Shown: positions 46,335 through 55,751 of the stretch, piece after piece
Position numbering within the stretch: position 1 is the stretch's first letter
How the letters are laid out: each line of letters starts with the position of its first letter
From: Roseibium litorale
GTDB lineage: Bacteria; Pseudomonadota; Alphaproteobacteria; Rhizobiales; Stappiaceae
Direction of reading: 5' to 3'
Assembly (NCBI RefSeq): GCF_014842915.1
Contig: NZ_JACYXI010000005.1
Location: 1 to 64,000 of the forward strand
Length of the DNA stretch: 64,000 nucleotides
Notes under the pieces: model-generated
Told to the model about the DNA's origin: nothing
Seen by the model: the letters and a program-made list of their open reading frames with translations, nothing else
The model's database searches: none
Translations under genes and position numbers: made by a program

Positions 46335-46949
46335 TTACTTCTTGTGCGCAGGCGGTTTGTAACCCGGCAAGGTCCAGCCCCATTCGATCGCCCCGCCGCG
46401 CAGAATGAGCGACAGTGCGGCCCCCGCGAAGGCGGCAACCCAGCCATTGAAATCCGCGGACATCAAAAGAACATACGTCCCGGCGCCAACGAAAGCGGCG
46501 CTCACGTAAATTTCCGGCTTCACGATGGCCGAGGGTTCGCCGGCAATCACATCGCGTAGAACCCCGCCGAAGGTCGCCGTTGCGACGCCCATCAGCACCG
46601 CTACAAAGGCCGTCGTTCCGAGGCTCAGCGCCTTCGCCGCCCCCATGACCGAATAGGCTGACATCCCGATTGCGTCGGCCCAGCGCAGGGGCTTGCCGAA
46701 CCCTTCTATGACGTGCGCGAAGAACCACATGAAGATTGCGGTCCCCAGGCACACGAGAAGATAGCCGTCAGAGCGGATCCAGAATACCGGAGCATCCAGC
46801 AGAAGATCACGCAGGGTGCCGCCGCCCATGCCGGTGAAGGTGGCGAAAAACAGGAAGGCGATGAAATCCAGCCCCTTGCGGGACGCTGCGATTCCGCCCG
46901 CGGTGGCGAAGACCACCACACCAAGATAGTCCAGAACCTGAAACAGCAT
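46335..46949 (-). CDS. TRIC/UPF0126-type cation channel family membrane protein
   Basis: A 204-aa inner-membrane protein of seven predicted helices built from two repeats: FATFTGMGGGTLRDLLLDAP in the first and GVATATFGGVLRDVIAGEP in the second. This duplicated GGG-x-RD pattern is the mark of the UPF0126/TRIC family, whose members act as monovalent-cation channels or glycine uptake proteins. ATG 46949 has GGGAG upstream; a 93-residue extension to 47228 lies antisense to no gene's reading frame of value and overlaps grpE, so it is rejected. Confidence 0.9.
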   Translation of the reverse strand: MLFQVLDYLGVVVFATAGGIAASRKGLDFIAFLFFATFTGMGGGTLRDLLLDAPVFWIRSDGYLLVCLGTAIFMWFFAHVIEGFGKPLRWADAIGMSAYSVMGAAKALSLGTTAFVAVLMGVATATFGGVLRDVIAGEPSAIVKPEIYVSAAFVGAGTYVLLMSADFNGWVAAFAGAALSLILRGGAIEWGWTLPGYKPPAHKK

Positions 46950-46986
46950 TTTGGCTCCCTGCTCAGCGCCTTCTGCTGATAGCACA

Positions 46987-47019
46987 AAGGCCGCTTTCCC
47001 GGCACAGGAAAGCGGCCTT
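46987..47019 (-). terminator. Terminator of grpE
   Basis: Thirteen-base perfect arms (AAGGCCGCTTTCC and complement) with a 7-nt loop, 28 bp after the grpE stop; TTTGTG follows on the minus strand. Confidence 0.82.
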
Positions 47020-47046
47020 GTTGGTCTCGCTGAAACGCAAATGCGC

Positions 47047-47682
47047 TCAGGCGTTCTTGTCGACGGTCTGGCCTGGCTCCGCTGTTGCATCGGCTGCCGG
47101 CATTTCCTTCGGGCCGCCCTTGGCAACACCAACCATCGCCGGGCGCAACACGCGGTCACCGATCTGATAGCCAGCCTGCACCACCTGAACGACCGTGTTG
47201 TTCGGCACATTCGGGTTCGGCACTTCAAACATGGCCTGATGGAAATTCGGATCGAACTTCTGGCCTTCCGGCTGAAGCTTCTTCACACCGTGCTTTTCCA
47301 GCTGGGACAGAAGATCCCGCTCGGTCATTTCCACGCCTTCGATCAAGGCCTTGATGCCATCATCGATCGCTGTGCGCAGTTCTTCGGGAACGGAATCCAG
47401 CGCGCGGCGCAGGTTGTCGGAAACGGACAGCATGTCACGCGCGAAGCTGGAGACAGCATAGACTCGGGTGTCCTTGATTTCCTTTTCCGTGCGGCGGCGC
47501 AGATTTTCCATCTCGGCCATGGTGCGCAGGGCCCGGTCCTTCAACTCGGCGTTTTCTGCCGTCAGAGCCGCAATCGGGTCGAGCGCATCCTCACCGGCAG
47601 CCTCAGCCTGGGACGCGTTGTCAGCCGCGGCAGCCGCTGCCTCCGGCTCCTGGTCTACGGGGGTGTTGTTCTCGTCGGTCAT
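47047..47682 (-). CDS. grpE: Nucleotide exchange factor GrpE
   Basis: Co-chaperone that releases ADP from DnaK, 211 aa. It has an acidic, Ala-rich N-terminus, a long coiled coil ([30 protein letters not shown]) and a beta-domain with [14 protein letters not shown] and [21 protein letters not shown]. hrcA, its usual partner, is not next to it. No RpoH-type promoter was seen in the 160 bp upstream. Confidence 0.96.
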   Translation of the reverse strand: MTDENNTPVDQEPEAAAAAADNASQAEAAGEDALDPIAALTAENAELKDRALRTMAEMENLRRRTEKEIKDTRVYAVSSFARDMLSVSDNLRRALDSVPEELRTAIDDGIKALIEGVEMTERDLLSQLEKHGVKKLQPEGQKFDPNFHQAMFEVPNPNVPNNTVVQVVQAGYQIGDRVLRPAMVGVAKGGPKEMPAADATAEPGQTVDKNA

Positions 47683-47762
47683 ATTCGGTCCGCTAACAAG
47701 TCTGGCCGGTGGCGGCCAGTTTGGGTCTTAAAAACAAATGGGGCGGACATGCTTGTGCATAT

Positions 47763-47798
47763 CCGCTCCGGCTTCGTCAAGCAGAGCCGCCGGAGCGG
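47763..47798 (-). terminator. Hairpin downstream of trxA
   Basis: Ten-base arms CCGCTCCGGC/GCCGGAGCGG with a 16-nt loop, about 46 bp past the trxA stop, on the way to grpE. There is no clear T-run, so it may be a weak terminator or a stabilising 3' structure. Confidence 0.5.
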
Positions 47799-47844
47799 CC
47801 AGATTTCCATCCGGACCTGTCTTCCGGTCCAGACGGTTTCAGAA

Positions 47845-48165
47845 TCAGAGCGCGCTCTTGATCCAGTCGGCAAGCTTGCCCTTCGGCGCTGCGCCAACCT
47901 GCTGTGCCATCGGCTCGCCGTCCTTGAACAGGATCAGCATGGGGATGGAGCGCACGCCATACTTCATAGCAGCGTTCTGGTTCTCGTCGATGTTGATCTT
48001 GGCAATCTTGACCTTGCCAGCCATCTCTTCGGAGATTTCCTCAAGCGCCGGAGCGATCATCTTACACGGGCCGCACCATTCAGCCCAGAAGTCGACAACA
48101 ACCGGTTCGGAAGAATTCAGAACGTCGGTTTCAAAGCTGGCATCGGTGATCGTGGTGGTAGCCAT
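47845..48165 (-). CDS. trxA: Thioredoxin
   Basis: Cytoplasmic disulfide reductase of 106 aa with the active site [11 protein letters not shown] (Cys31 and Cys34) and the cis-Pro region [14 protein letters not shown]. It follows addA by about 80 bp, the usual addB-addA-trxA order in Alphaproteobacteria. Confidence 0.97.
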   Translation of the reverse strand: MATTTITDASFETDVLNSSEPVVVDFWAEWCGPCKMIAPALEEISEEMAGKVKIAKINIDENQNAAMKYGVRSIPMLILFKDGEPMAQQVGAAPKGKLADWIKSAL

Positions 48166-48248
48166 GACATGTCTCTTTCATGAAATTGCCGGACAGCACC
48201 TGCCGTCCCTTCGAGTTGCACCGAAGGTAGGAAGCCTGGGTGCCTCCG

Positions 48249-51200
48249 TCAAGCCGGAGTCCCGTCCCGGCGCAGTCCGGCAAGGGTCTGATCCAGAACT
48301 TCACCGGGAATCCGCATCAAGCTGGGCTCAGAGGTCCACAAGAGAGCCGCATTGACTGTCCGGCCCGGATAAATGTCCTGCAGGAGACGCCGGTAGACAC
48401 TGAGCTGGGCCAGATATTCCAGCGGAACAGAATCGGCCGCGTCCGGCGGATAGAGGTTGGTCTTGTAATCGACAATCAGGACCTCGTCCGCCGAGACGGC
48501 CAGCCGGTCGATCTGCCCGGAGATCGAGACTTCTGTCCCGTCTGCTGCCGTCAGCGTTCCCACGACCGGCACTTCCGCACGGGCATCGCCTGAAAAAAGC
48601 GGCGCGAAGGCTGGTTCATCGAGCACTACGCTAATTTCCAGAAGCAGCTTGTCTCGGAAACGCAGGAATTCATCGGACAAGGACTGATCAACAAGGCGCG
48701 CCGCAGCTTCGTCCCGGCGACCCGCTGGAATATCCGGCAGCACCTCCAGAAGCCGGTGCACCAGCCGCCCGCGTTCCAACGGCCAGGCGGCGGGTTGACG
48801 GCGGGCTTCGAGACGCGAAGCGCCTGCGGGCTGCTCGGTGCCTTCCTTGTCCTCCATCGCCTCAAAGGCCCGGGAGGGCTGCAGACGGGCTTTGCGGACA
48901 GGCTGAGGTGCGCGCTCGAATAGCCAGGATGGCGCTGGCTCAGCAGCCTGTTCTGGCCGTTCACCGCCATGGCTGCCGTGCCCATTCGGCTGATCATTGT
49001 CCTGCGTGATAGATCCCGGCTTTTGCCAGCGCCATCCGCTGATTTCCCCCGACGCGTCGCGAAGCTCTGCCGCATCCGGCAGGAGTGCCCGGGAGACGAG
49101 ATTGTACCAGCAATCGTCGCGGGCCCCGCTCTTAGGCTCCCAGCCGCAGACCACCAGCCGGTCTTCGGCCCGGGTCAAGGCCACATAGAGCAGCCGCCGG
49201 TATTCCTCGGCCTGGGTTTCCCGTAAGGCATCGATGGTTTCCGAATGCCAGGCCTGAGCTTCGGATTTCACAGGCCGCCAGACAAGAGCCGGTGGCAGCA
49301 GCGGATTGCCATGGCGCAGGCGCGGCAGGAAGGACGGATCATGGCGCGAACTGACAGGTGCGCTGCCGGGGTCCACCAGGATAACCACCTTGGCTTCCAG
49401 TCCCTTGGAGCCGTGAACCGTCATGATCCGGACCATTCCCTTGGAGTTGGTCAGCTCACGCTTGATCTCGGTTGGCGCTGCGGCCATCCAGGCAAGAAAC
49501 CCTTCCAGACCAGGCGTGCCTGCCTGCTCATAGGCCATGGTGAGCGCCAGGAATTCATCCAGAACGTCATCCACTTCGACGCCGAGCCGGCCCCGGAAGC
49601 GCTGACGGCCACCGTCGGCGGACAGAAGCCGGGCGTAGAACTCGTAAGGCGGCATGAAGTCGGCACGGGAGCGCCATAGTTCCAGAAGCCGCCGCGCCTC
49701 CAGCCATTGCGGCTTGAACTCAGCCTTCTTGACCAGCGACTGCCAGAGCGTTCCGGCCCGCGGCTTGTCTGCCGCGTCGCGGGCAAGGGCGGTCAGATCC
49801 TCATCATCCAGGCCGATCAAGGGACTTTTCAAAACAGCAGCCAGAGACAAGTCATCCTCCGGCAGCAGCAGAAACCGCCCGAGCGCGGCGAGATCCTTGA
49901 CCGCGATGTGATCGGTCAGGACAAGCCGGTCACTGCCCGCAGCCGGAACATTGAGGCTCTTCAGTTCGCGGTTCAGCGCTTCCACGAAAGGCCCGCGCTT
50001 GCGCACAAGCACCATGACCTCACCAGGGTCCGCAGTGCCATCGCGCATCCACCCGGCAATTGTTTCGGCGATACGCCGGGCCACCTTGAGCATAGGGCTG
50101 CCACTGCCGACCCGGTCCAGCGGCTCGGTCCAGTCCTCAGGCTCCTGCACCTCGGACACTTGCTCCAGCGGCCAGATTTCAACGACCCCCGGATCTTTCC
50201 GGATCGCCTCATGCACCGGAGCCTTCAGTTCCTGTGACAGCCCCTTGTGAGCATCCTGCAAGGCGAAGACCTTGTCGACGGCACCAAGCACATCCGGGGT
50301 CGAACGGAAAGAGAGTTGCAGATCGACCGAGTGAAACAGCCGCTCAGATTCTTCCGAGCGCTTGGCGAAAGCCCGGCGCATTTCGTCGAAATAGGCGGGA
50401 ACAGCGCCCTGGAAGGAATAGATCGACTGCTTTTCATCGCCGACGGCAAAGATCGTGCGGACCTGTCCTCTTGCCCCTTCGCCGGTGAAGAACTCTTCCG
50501 CCAGCGCCCGGACGACCTGCCACTGGCGCGGGCTGGTGTCCTGGGCCTCATCGACCAGAATGTGATCAAGCCCCTGATCAAGCTTGTATTGCACCCATTG
50601 AGCGGCATCAGAGCGGGAGAGCAGATTGGCCGTGCGCACGACCAGATCTTCAAAGTCAAGAAAGCCCTTCGCCGCTTTTGCCGCCTCGTAACGGGAGATC
50701 ACAGCTCCGGCGAGGCGCAACAACGCGGCAGTGCCGGTCATGGTGACCACAGCCTTGCGCTCTTCCAGCAGGCCCAGCAGGCGGTCCCGCTCCTCGCCCA
50801 TCCGTTCCATCATCTGCGGAAAGGCTTCGGCGACCTTCTTGGTCGCAAGGGACGCTCTCGGCTCCAGCTTAGCCGTCAGAAAGACGGACAGCCACGCCTC
50901 CCGGAAGGCTGCCACATCCCCCAAACGCCAGGGCATCAAAAGACGATCCGCAGCCTTCTGGTCATTGGCAGAGCCGGTGCGATAGGCCTCCGCATAGGCC
51001 TTGGCCGTGTTCTCGTCGATCAGGCTTTCACTGCGGAACCGAGCATCCAACTGGTCGAGAGACACATCAGGATCGGCTCCCAGATCCCTTGCCAAATGCG
51101 CAAGAGCCGTCTCCAGATCGCCTTCGTCATCGATCCAGCGCCGGAAGGAATCCCGGCTGCCGATCAGCTCGTCCAACGCGCCTTCCGCGCTGGAATCGGG

Positions 51201-51767
51201 CATCAGGCTGATCAGCGCGGCAAGGGACTGACCAAAGAGGCTCTCCGGCGCGGCCTCGGCTTCCTGCAGCACGGAGCCGCGCGCCTCTGCCATCAGCTCG
51301 CCCGCGATCCGGTCGTCCAGAACGGTGAAATGGCCTGCCACATTGGCTTCCAGCGGAAACTGATGCAGCAGGGCTTCGCAGAAAGCGTGAATGGTCTGGA
51401 TCTTCAGTCCGCCCGGCGTTTCCAGTGCCCGTGCAAACAGGCGCCGCGCCAGCGCAATGCGCTTGGCATCTGGCTTGCGGCCATCAATGGCCGTCAACTC
51501 GTCTGCCAGCCTGGCGTCATCCAGCGTTACCCAGTCCCCGAGAATCCGGAACACACGGGTCGCCATTTCGGCGGCGGCGGCCTTGGTGAAGGTCAGACAG
51601 AGAATGCGCGAGGGATCTGTGCCGTCGAGCAGCAGGCGCACCACCCGGCGGGACAGAACGAAGGTCTTGCCGGAGCCGGCGTTGGCGCTCACCCAGGCGG
51701 AGGCGCGCGGCTGGGAGGCCCTGTCCTGCTTTTCACGGGTCAGCTCGGGGATCTGAAAACCGCTCAT
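48249..51767 (-). CDS. addA: Double-strand break repair helicase-nuclease AddA
   Basis: Helicase-nuclease subunit of AddAB, which resects DNA ends up to a recombination hot spot for RecA loading. The 1172-aa protein has the UvrD-type Walker A SANAGSGKT (28-35), DEAQDTSPRQWQV (Walker B), MTVHGSKGLEAKVV (motif V area), YVALTRAEDRLVV (motif VI) and a C-terminal RecB-like nuclease with LIVDYKTN. ATG 51767 overlaps the addB stop by 4 nt. This is the alphaproteobacterial AddA type. Confidence 0.96.
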   Translation of the reverse strand: MSGFQIPELTREKQDRASQPRASAWVSANAGSGKTFVLSRRVVRLLLDGTDPSRILCLTFTKAAAAEMATRVFRILGDWVTLDDARLADELTAIDGRKPDAKRIALARRLFARALETPGGLKIQTIHAFCEALLHQFPLEANVAGHFTVLDDRIAGELMAEARGSVLQEAEAAPESLFGQSLAALISLMPDSSAEGALDELIGSRDSFRRWIDDEGDLETALAHLARDLGADPDVSLDQLDARFRSESLIDENTAKAYAEAYRTGSANDQKAADRLLMPWRLGDVAAFREAWLSVFLTAKLEPRASLATKKVAEAFPQMMERMGEERDRLLGLLEERKAVVTMTGTAALLRLAGAVISRYEAAKAAKGFLDFEDLVVRTANLLSRSDAAQWVQYKLDQGLDHILVDEAQDTSPRQWQVVRALAEEFFTGEGARGQVRTIFAVGDEKQSIYSFQGAVPAYFDEMRRAFAKRSEESERLFHSVDLQLSFRSTPDVLGAVDKVFALQDAHKGLSQELKAPVHEAIRKDPGVVEIWPLEQVSEVQEPEDWTEPLDRVGSGSPMLKVARRIAETIAGWMRDGTADPGEVMVLVRKRGPFVEALNRELKSLNVPAAGSDRLVLTDHIAVKDLAALGRFLLLPEDDLSLAAVLKSPLIGLDDEDLTALARDAADKPRAGTLWQSLVKKAEFKPQWLEARRLLELWRSRADFMPPYEFYARLLSADGGRQRFRGRLGVEVDDVLDEFLALTMAYEQAGTPGLEGFLAWMAAAPTEIKRELTNSKGMVRIMTVHGSKGLEAKVVILVDPGSAPVSSRHDPSFLPRLRHGNPLLPPALVWRPVKSEAQAWHSETIDALRETQAEEYRRLLYVALTRAEDRLVVCGWEPKSGARDDCWYNLVSRALLPDAAELRDASGEISGWRWQKPGSITQDNDQPNGHGSHGGERPEQAAEPAPSWLFERAPQPVRKARLQPSRAFEAMEDKEGTEQPAGASRLEARRQPAAWPLERGRLVHRLLEVLPDIPAGRRDEAAARLVDQSLSDEFLRFRDKLLLEISVVLDEPAFAPLFSGDARAEVPVVGTLTAADGTEVSISGQIDRLAVSADEVLIVDYKTNLYPPDAADSVPLEYLAQLSVYRRLLQDIYPGRTVNAALLWTSEPSLMRIPGEVLDQTLAGLRRDGTPA

Positions 51768-54700
51768 TCGCCGTCCTCCCCGCCTGCGGACCATTCCTGC
51801 ACACGCGCCAGATGGTCATAGGGGCCATCTGTCCGCCCCTCCATCATCACCCGCGAGCGGGAGAGATAGCCATTCTCCAGCTTGGCATAGTGAGCCACCA
51901 GCTTTTCGAGCCGCTTCCAGGCGTCTTCCGCCAAATCTCCCAGATCCGTGTCCTTTGGATTGCGCGGGAAAGGAATGACGGGCGTTGCCCCACCCTTTAG
52001 CTGCACATAGAGCAAGGAGGAGACGGGCGCGGTGGCAGGAACATCCTTGAAGCCGAAGCGCGTGATCATGGCCGCTTCCAGCGGAAGCTGAGGCGCAAGA
52101 AGGCTTTCCACCTGCTTGAGGGAAGGTGCCTGCCCGGTCTTGTAGTCGATCACCACCAGAGATCCATCCTTCAAGAGGTCAAACCGGTCAGCCCTGCCCC
52201 GAAGACGAAACTCAATGCCGGGAAGCTTCAGCTCCGCCCCACCGGAAATCTCCAGGAACCGCCGCTCAATCTCCGGCGCGCGCTCTGCTTCAAAGGCGAT
52301 AAAGCCTCTGGCGATGCGCTGGAAGCGGGGCCACCACAGCGCCCGGATTGCGGGAAAAGCGTCGAGTGGCGCGAAATAGCCAGAGCCCACCTCGATCAGC
52401 CGCTGAACCGCCCGCTCGTCAAAGGGACCATCCCAGGCTTCCAGAAACTCGGCCAGCGCATCATGGATGATCGTGCCCTTGTCCGCCGCATCTGGCTCGC
52501 CGCCGATCGGGTCGACCGGCTCCAGATCCAGCACATGCCTGGCATAGATCGCGTAAGGGTCGCGCACCAGCCGCTCGATTTCGGTGACGGAAAGCGACTT
52601 TGGACGGGCGTCCAGAGGCGGGCATGGTTCGGGACGGGCCGCAGGGCGCACAGGCCCTTCCGGCCGGTCAAGCATGGCGGAGTATTTGGTATAGACCCTG
52701 CCCCGGCCTTCCATTTCGGCCTGAACGTCCGGGCCTGCCAGAGTGATCAAACGCTGCAGCCAGCGGGAGGCCACGGTCGGAGCACCATCGGCGCGCGCGG
52801 CGCGGGACATCAGCACCCGGCGCGCGCCAAGCCCCTGAGCAAAATCATGCGCAGCCGCACCGATGCGCCGCTCGGGCGGATCCAGCCCGAGGTCCCGTTT
52901 CATGGGACGGTTAAGCCAGGGATCGTTGCGGGTCCGCTGCGGCCAGATGCCTTCGTTCAGTCCCCCCAGAATCACAAGATCCGGCGACTGGAGGCGGGCC
53001 TCCATCGGACCGAGGATCTGGATCCGCGGATCACCAGGCAGCCTGCGGCGCACGGAGATGCCGCCCATGAGTGCTGCGAACACCGACGGCCAATCATGAG
53101 GCTTGACCATGAGACCACTGCTTTCGGCCTCGATCAGCCCGGCCAGCATCTGGGCCAGTGCATCCCCGGTTTCGCCGGAGTAAAGCTCTGCATCCGATCC
53201 AGTTTCATCCCGTGACAGCAAATGCATCACGTCCGCGTGGGCCTTTGCCAGCTCTGTGACGGCAAGCGGTTCATAACTGCCTGCAAGGTGTTCCAAAGGC
53301 GCGAGAGCTTCAGCGAGCCGGTCCACGAGATCCAGAATCGCGTCCCAGTCACCGTCATGGATTTTCTTCCAGCGGGGCGGTGTCCGGCCCTTCTCAGCTG
53401 CATCCCGGCTGGCCAGAACAGCCTCACGCAGACCTGCCGTTCCAGCCCGCGCACGCGGCCCGCGCAGCACCCCGCGCTCGAGCGCACGGGCCGCGGACCG
53501 GATATCCTTAACCGGCAAACCAAGCCGCGCGAGAGGGTGTTTCAGCAGGGACAAAAGGTCGATCGGATCGCAGCCATCGAGCGCCAGACGTGCTGCAAGA
53601 CTGGCCAGAATCGCAGGCGGCGTTTGGTCCAGCGGGCGGCCCGCGCTGTCATCCACCTGGATCTGCCAGCGGGCAAGTTCATTGGCCACCCTGCGGGCCA
53701 GAAGCCTATCCGGAGAGACCAGGGCAGCCGTCTCGCCCCGTTCCAGGGCCTCCCGCAAAGCGATTGCGACGGACAAGGCTTCCTCTGCCTCGTTTGCGGC
53801 GGTGATCATGCCAACATCCGCCAGCGCACGGGACCGGCGCTCTTGCGGAAAGCTCTCCAAAAAGGCTGTCCAGCCCTCCGAGGTATCGGCAGGACGCAGC
53901 GCCTCGGACACCAGGATTTCCCGGTCGCGAAGGGCATCACTATCAACAAGCGCCAGCAGCTCGACGTCGCCGCGGGGAAGCCCGAGTTCTCCCAGAAGCT
54001 GTTTCAGACCATATTGCGGATGGCCCGGCACAGAGTCTCCGCCGCCAAGCGCCGCAATCTGCCCCTGTCGTACCGGTCTGCCACCGAGACTTTTCCAGGA
54101 CGCGTCGTCCAGATGAAGATCAAGGCCAGGCAGTACGATGGCGCCATTTTCAAGCCCTGCCACAGCCTTCAGCAAGGCGGCAGTCGCAGGCACAGAACCG
54201 GTCGCCCCTGCCACGATCACCGGACCTTTCGGCGGATCAACAGCGAGCCGCGCCGCCTCGCGGCGGATCAGGAGAGACCGGCGCACCTTGGGGTCCATGC
54301 GGTTCTGCTGTGCCAGATGCGCAGGCCAGGCCTCCTGCACGATCTTCAGAAAATCGAGAGTGATCTGCCAATAGCGAGCGTGATCGTCCGGCACCAGACC
54401 GGCAAGGTCGGTCCAATCCGCCTCTTCGGTCGCCACCTCATCCATGAGGGAGAGAAGATCGCTGGCGAGCCAGGCCGCATCGGCAGCAGAGGCCGGAACG
54501 CCAAGCGGCTCATCCAGCTTCAGGTTCAGGATTTCACGGCGCAGCGCCCCCTTCCAGGCGAGCACCAGCCGGGTCATGGCAAGCTGTCGCTCCAGAGGCG
54601 GCATCTCAGGTGGCAGCGCCTCCGCGTCACGCTCGGCACGCAGCATCTGGTCTTCTTCGTCCACGTCGCCAATCGGCAGAATTTTGGGAAGAAGAACCGG

Positions 54701-54916
54701 GCGTCCGCCAAACAACTCCTGAAAGATTTCCGGCAGCAAACGCGCCGCGCGGCGAGTGGGGAGATAGAGCGTGACCGTCGACAGCAGCAACGGGTCATCG
54801 AGCGGACAGAACCCCGGCAGCAATGACCCATCCACCAGCTTTTGCGCCAGGGTTCTCAGGAACGGAACCGATGGCGGAATGGTGGTGATCCTTGGCGCTG
54901 CCCTCCTGTCAGCCAT
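51764..54916 (-). CDS. addB: Double-strand break repair protein AddB
   Basis: Partner nuclease of AddA, 1050 aa. The N-terminal helicase-like domain lacks an intact Walker A, as usual for AddB (VYLPTRRAARLL replaces it). ILGGLNEGIWPQRTRNDPWLNRPMKRDLGL is the conserved middle motif, and the C-terminal nuclease domain carries VVIDYKTGQAPS. It starts 3 nt after the murU stop, so it is in the same operon. Confidence 0.95.
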   Translation of the reverse strand: MADRRAAPRITTIPPSVPFLRTLAQKLVDGSLLPGFCPLDDPLLLSTVTLYLPTRRAARLLPEIFQELFGGRPVLLPKILPIGDVDEEDQMLRAERDAEALPPEMPPLERQLAMTRLVLAWKGALRREILNLKLDEPLGVPASAADAAWLASDLLSLMDEVATEEADWTDLAGLVPDDHARYWQITLDFLKIVQEAWPAHLAQQNRMDPKVRRSLLIRREAARLAVDPPKGPVIVAGATGSVPATAALLKAVAGLENGAIVLPGLDLHLDDASWKSLGGRPVRQGQIAALGGGDSVPGHPQYGLKQLLGELGLPRGDVELLALVDSDALRDREILVSEALRPADTSEGWTAFLESFPQERRSRALADVGMITAANEAEEALSVAIALREALERGETAALVSPDRLLARRVANELARWQIQVDDSAGRPLDQTPPAILASLAARLALDGCDPIDLLSLLKHPLARLGLPVKDIRSAARALERGVLRGPRARAGTAGLREAVLASRDAAEKGRTPPRWKKIHDGDWDAILDLVDRLAEALAPLEHLAGSYEPLAVTELAKAHADVMHLLSRDETGSDAELYSGETGDALAQMLAGLIEAESSGLMVKPHDWPSVFAALMGGISVRRRLPGDPRIQILGPMEARLQSPDLVILGGLNEGIWPQRTRNDPWLNRPMKRDLGLDPPERRIGAAAHDFAQGLGARRVLMSRAARADGAPTVASRWLQRLITLAGPDVQAEMEGRGRVYTKYSAMLDRPEGPVRPAARPEPCPPLDARPKSLSVTEIERLVRDPYAIYARHVLDLEPVDPIGGEPDAADKGTIIHDALAEFLEAWDGPFDERAVQRLIEVGSGYFAPLDAFPAIRALWWPRFQRIARGFIAFEAERAPEIERRFLEISGGAELKLPGIEFRLRGRADRFDLLKDGSLVVIDYKTGQAPSLKQVESLLAPQLPLEAAMITRFGFKDVPATAPVSSLLYVQLKGGATPVIPFPRNPKDTDLGDLAEDAWKRLEKLVAHYAKLENGYLSRSRVMMEGRTDGPYDHLARVQEWSAGGEDGE

Positions 54917-54919
54917 CCC

Positions 54920-55654
54920 TTAAGCCGCGCTTTCGCGGATCGCGTATTCTGCGGCGGCGATGGCGTCCGGTGTCCCGATATGCAGCCAGATCCCATCCAT
55001 CTGGACGCCATAAAGCCGTCCGGCCTCGATGGCCTTGTCGAAGAGCTGGTTCATGGAGAAGGACCCCTTGGGAGCGCCTTCAAACAGCCGCGGATGCAGG
55101 ATCGCAGCGCCCGCATAAGCGAAAGGCGTGACGCTTTTCTCAGGGCGGCGGGCCAGAGCCCCGTCCTGCGACATCACAAAATCCCCCTTACCGCTGTAGC
55201 CGACCGAATGCACCGTTTCGGCCACCAGAAGCAACGCATCCATCTTGTCCGCATCAAAGGTCTCGATCATCAATTCGAGATTTGGCTGAACACCTTCGAT
55301 CCAGTAGGCGGTATCGGCATTGATCTGGAAGAACGGATCATCTCCCAGCATCGGCAGGGCCTTGACGATGCCGCCACCGGTTTCCAGAAGTTCGGCACGT
55401 TCATCCGAGATCAGGACCTCCATGTCCTTGCGCTTCAACGCATGAACCTCCACGAGATCCGCCAGATAGTGAACGTTGACCACGCAGCGCTTCACACCGG
55501 CTTCGGCCAGCTTGTCCATGCCATGATCAATCAGCGCCTTACCGTTCACCTCGATGAGCGGCTTGGGTGTTGTCGCCGTAATCGGGCGCATACGCTTGCC
55601 ATGACCTGCAGCCAGAATCATTGCGGTGTGGGGTCGGAAAAAGTCGCTCTTCAT
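54920..55654 (-). CDS. murU: MurU-like nucleotidyltransferase (MurNAc-1-phosphate uridylyltransferase)
   Basis: A 244-aa sugar nucleotidyltransferase: AMILAAGHGKRMRPITATTPKPL (nucleotide site), DERAELLETGGGIVKAL, and INADTAYW. The gene sits directly after an AmgK-like kinase domain, the pairing of the anabolic cell-wall recycling route in which AmgK phosphorylates MurNAc and MurU makes UDP-MurNAc, by-passing the fosfomycin target MurA. The start ATG 55654 is the first good one; a frame extending to 55762 begins with TTG inside the upstream gene. Confidence 0.88.
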   Translation of the reverse strand: MKSDFFRPHTAMILAAGHGKRMRPITATTPKPLIEVNGKALIDHGMDKLAEAGVKRCVVNVHYLADLVEVHALKRKDMEVLISDERAELLETGGGIVKALPMLGDDPFFQINADTAYWIEGVQPNLELMIETFDADKMDALLLVAETVHSVGYSGKGDFVMSQDGALARRPEKSVTPFAYAGAAILHPRLFEGAPKGSFSMNQLFDKAIEAGRLYGVQMDGIWLHIGTPDAIAAAEYAIRESAA

Positions 55655-55751
55655 CAGGGGTCCGTGGATCTCTCCGGTTCGCTTAAAATGCCCATCGGAG
55701 ATAGGAAGTTCGGCAGGCAACAGCAAGATGACGATGGTACGCCGGAACGGT

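Noticed and set aside
46950-47228. 93-residue N-terminal extension of the UPF0126 protein
   Set aside because: It overlaps grpE and the grpE terminator; the ATG at 46949 with GGGAG gives the normal family length.
50247-51821. 524-codon plus-strand frame, and a similar one at 53222-54826
   Set aside because: Antisense to addA and addB, which show all helicase and nuclease motifs.
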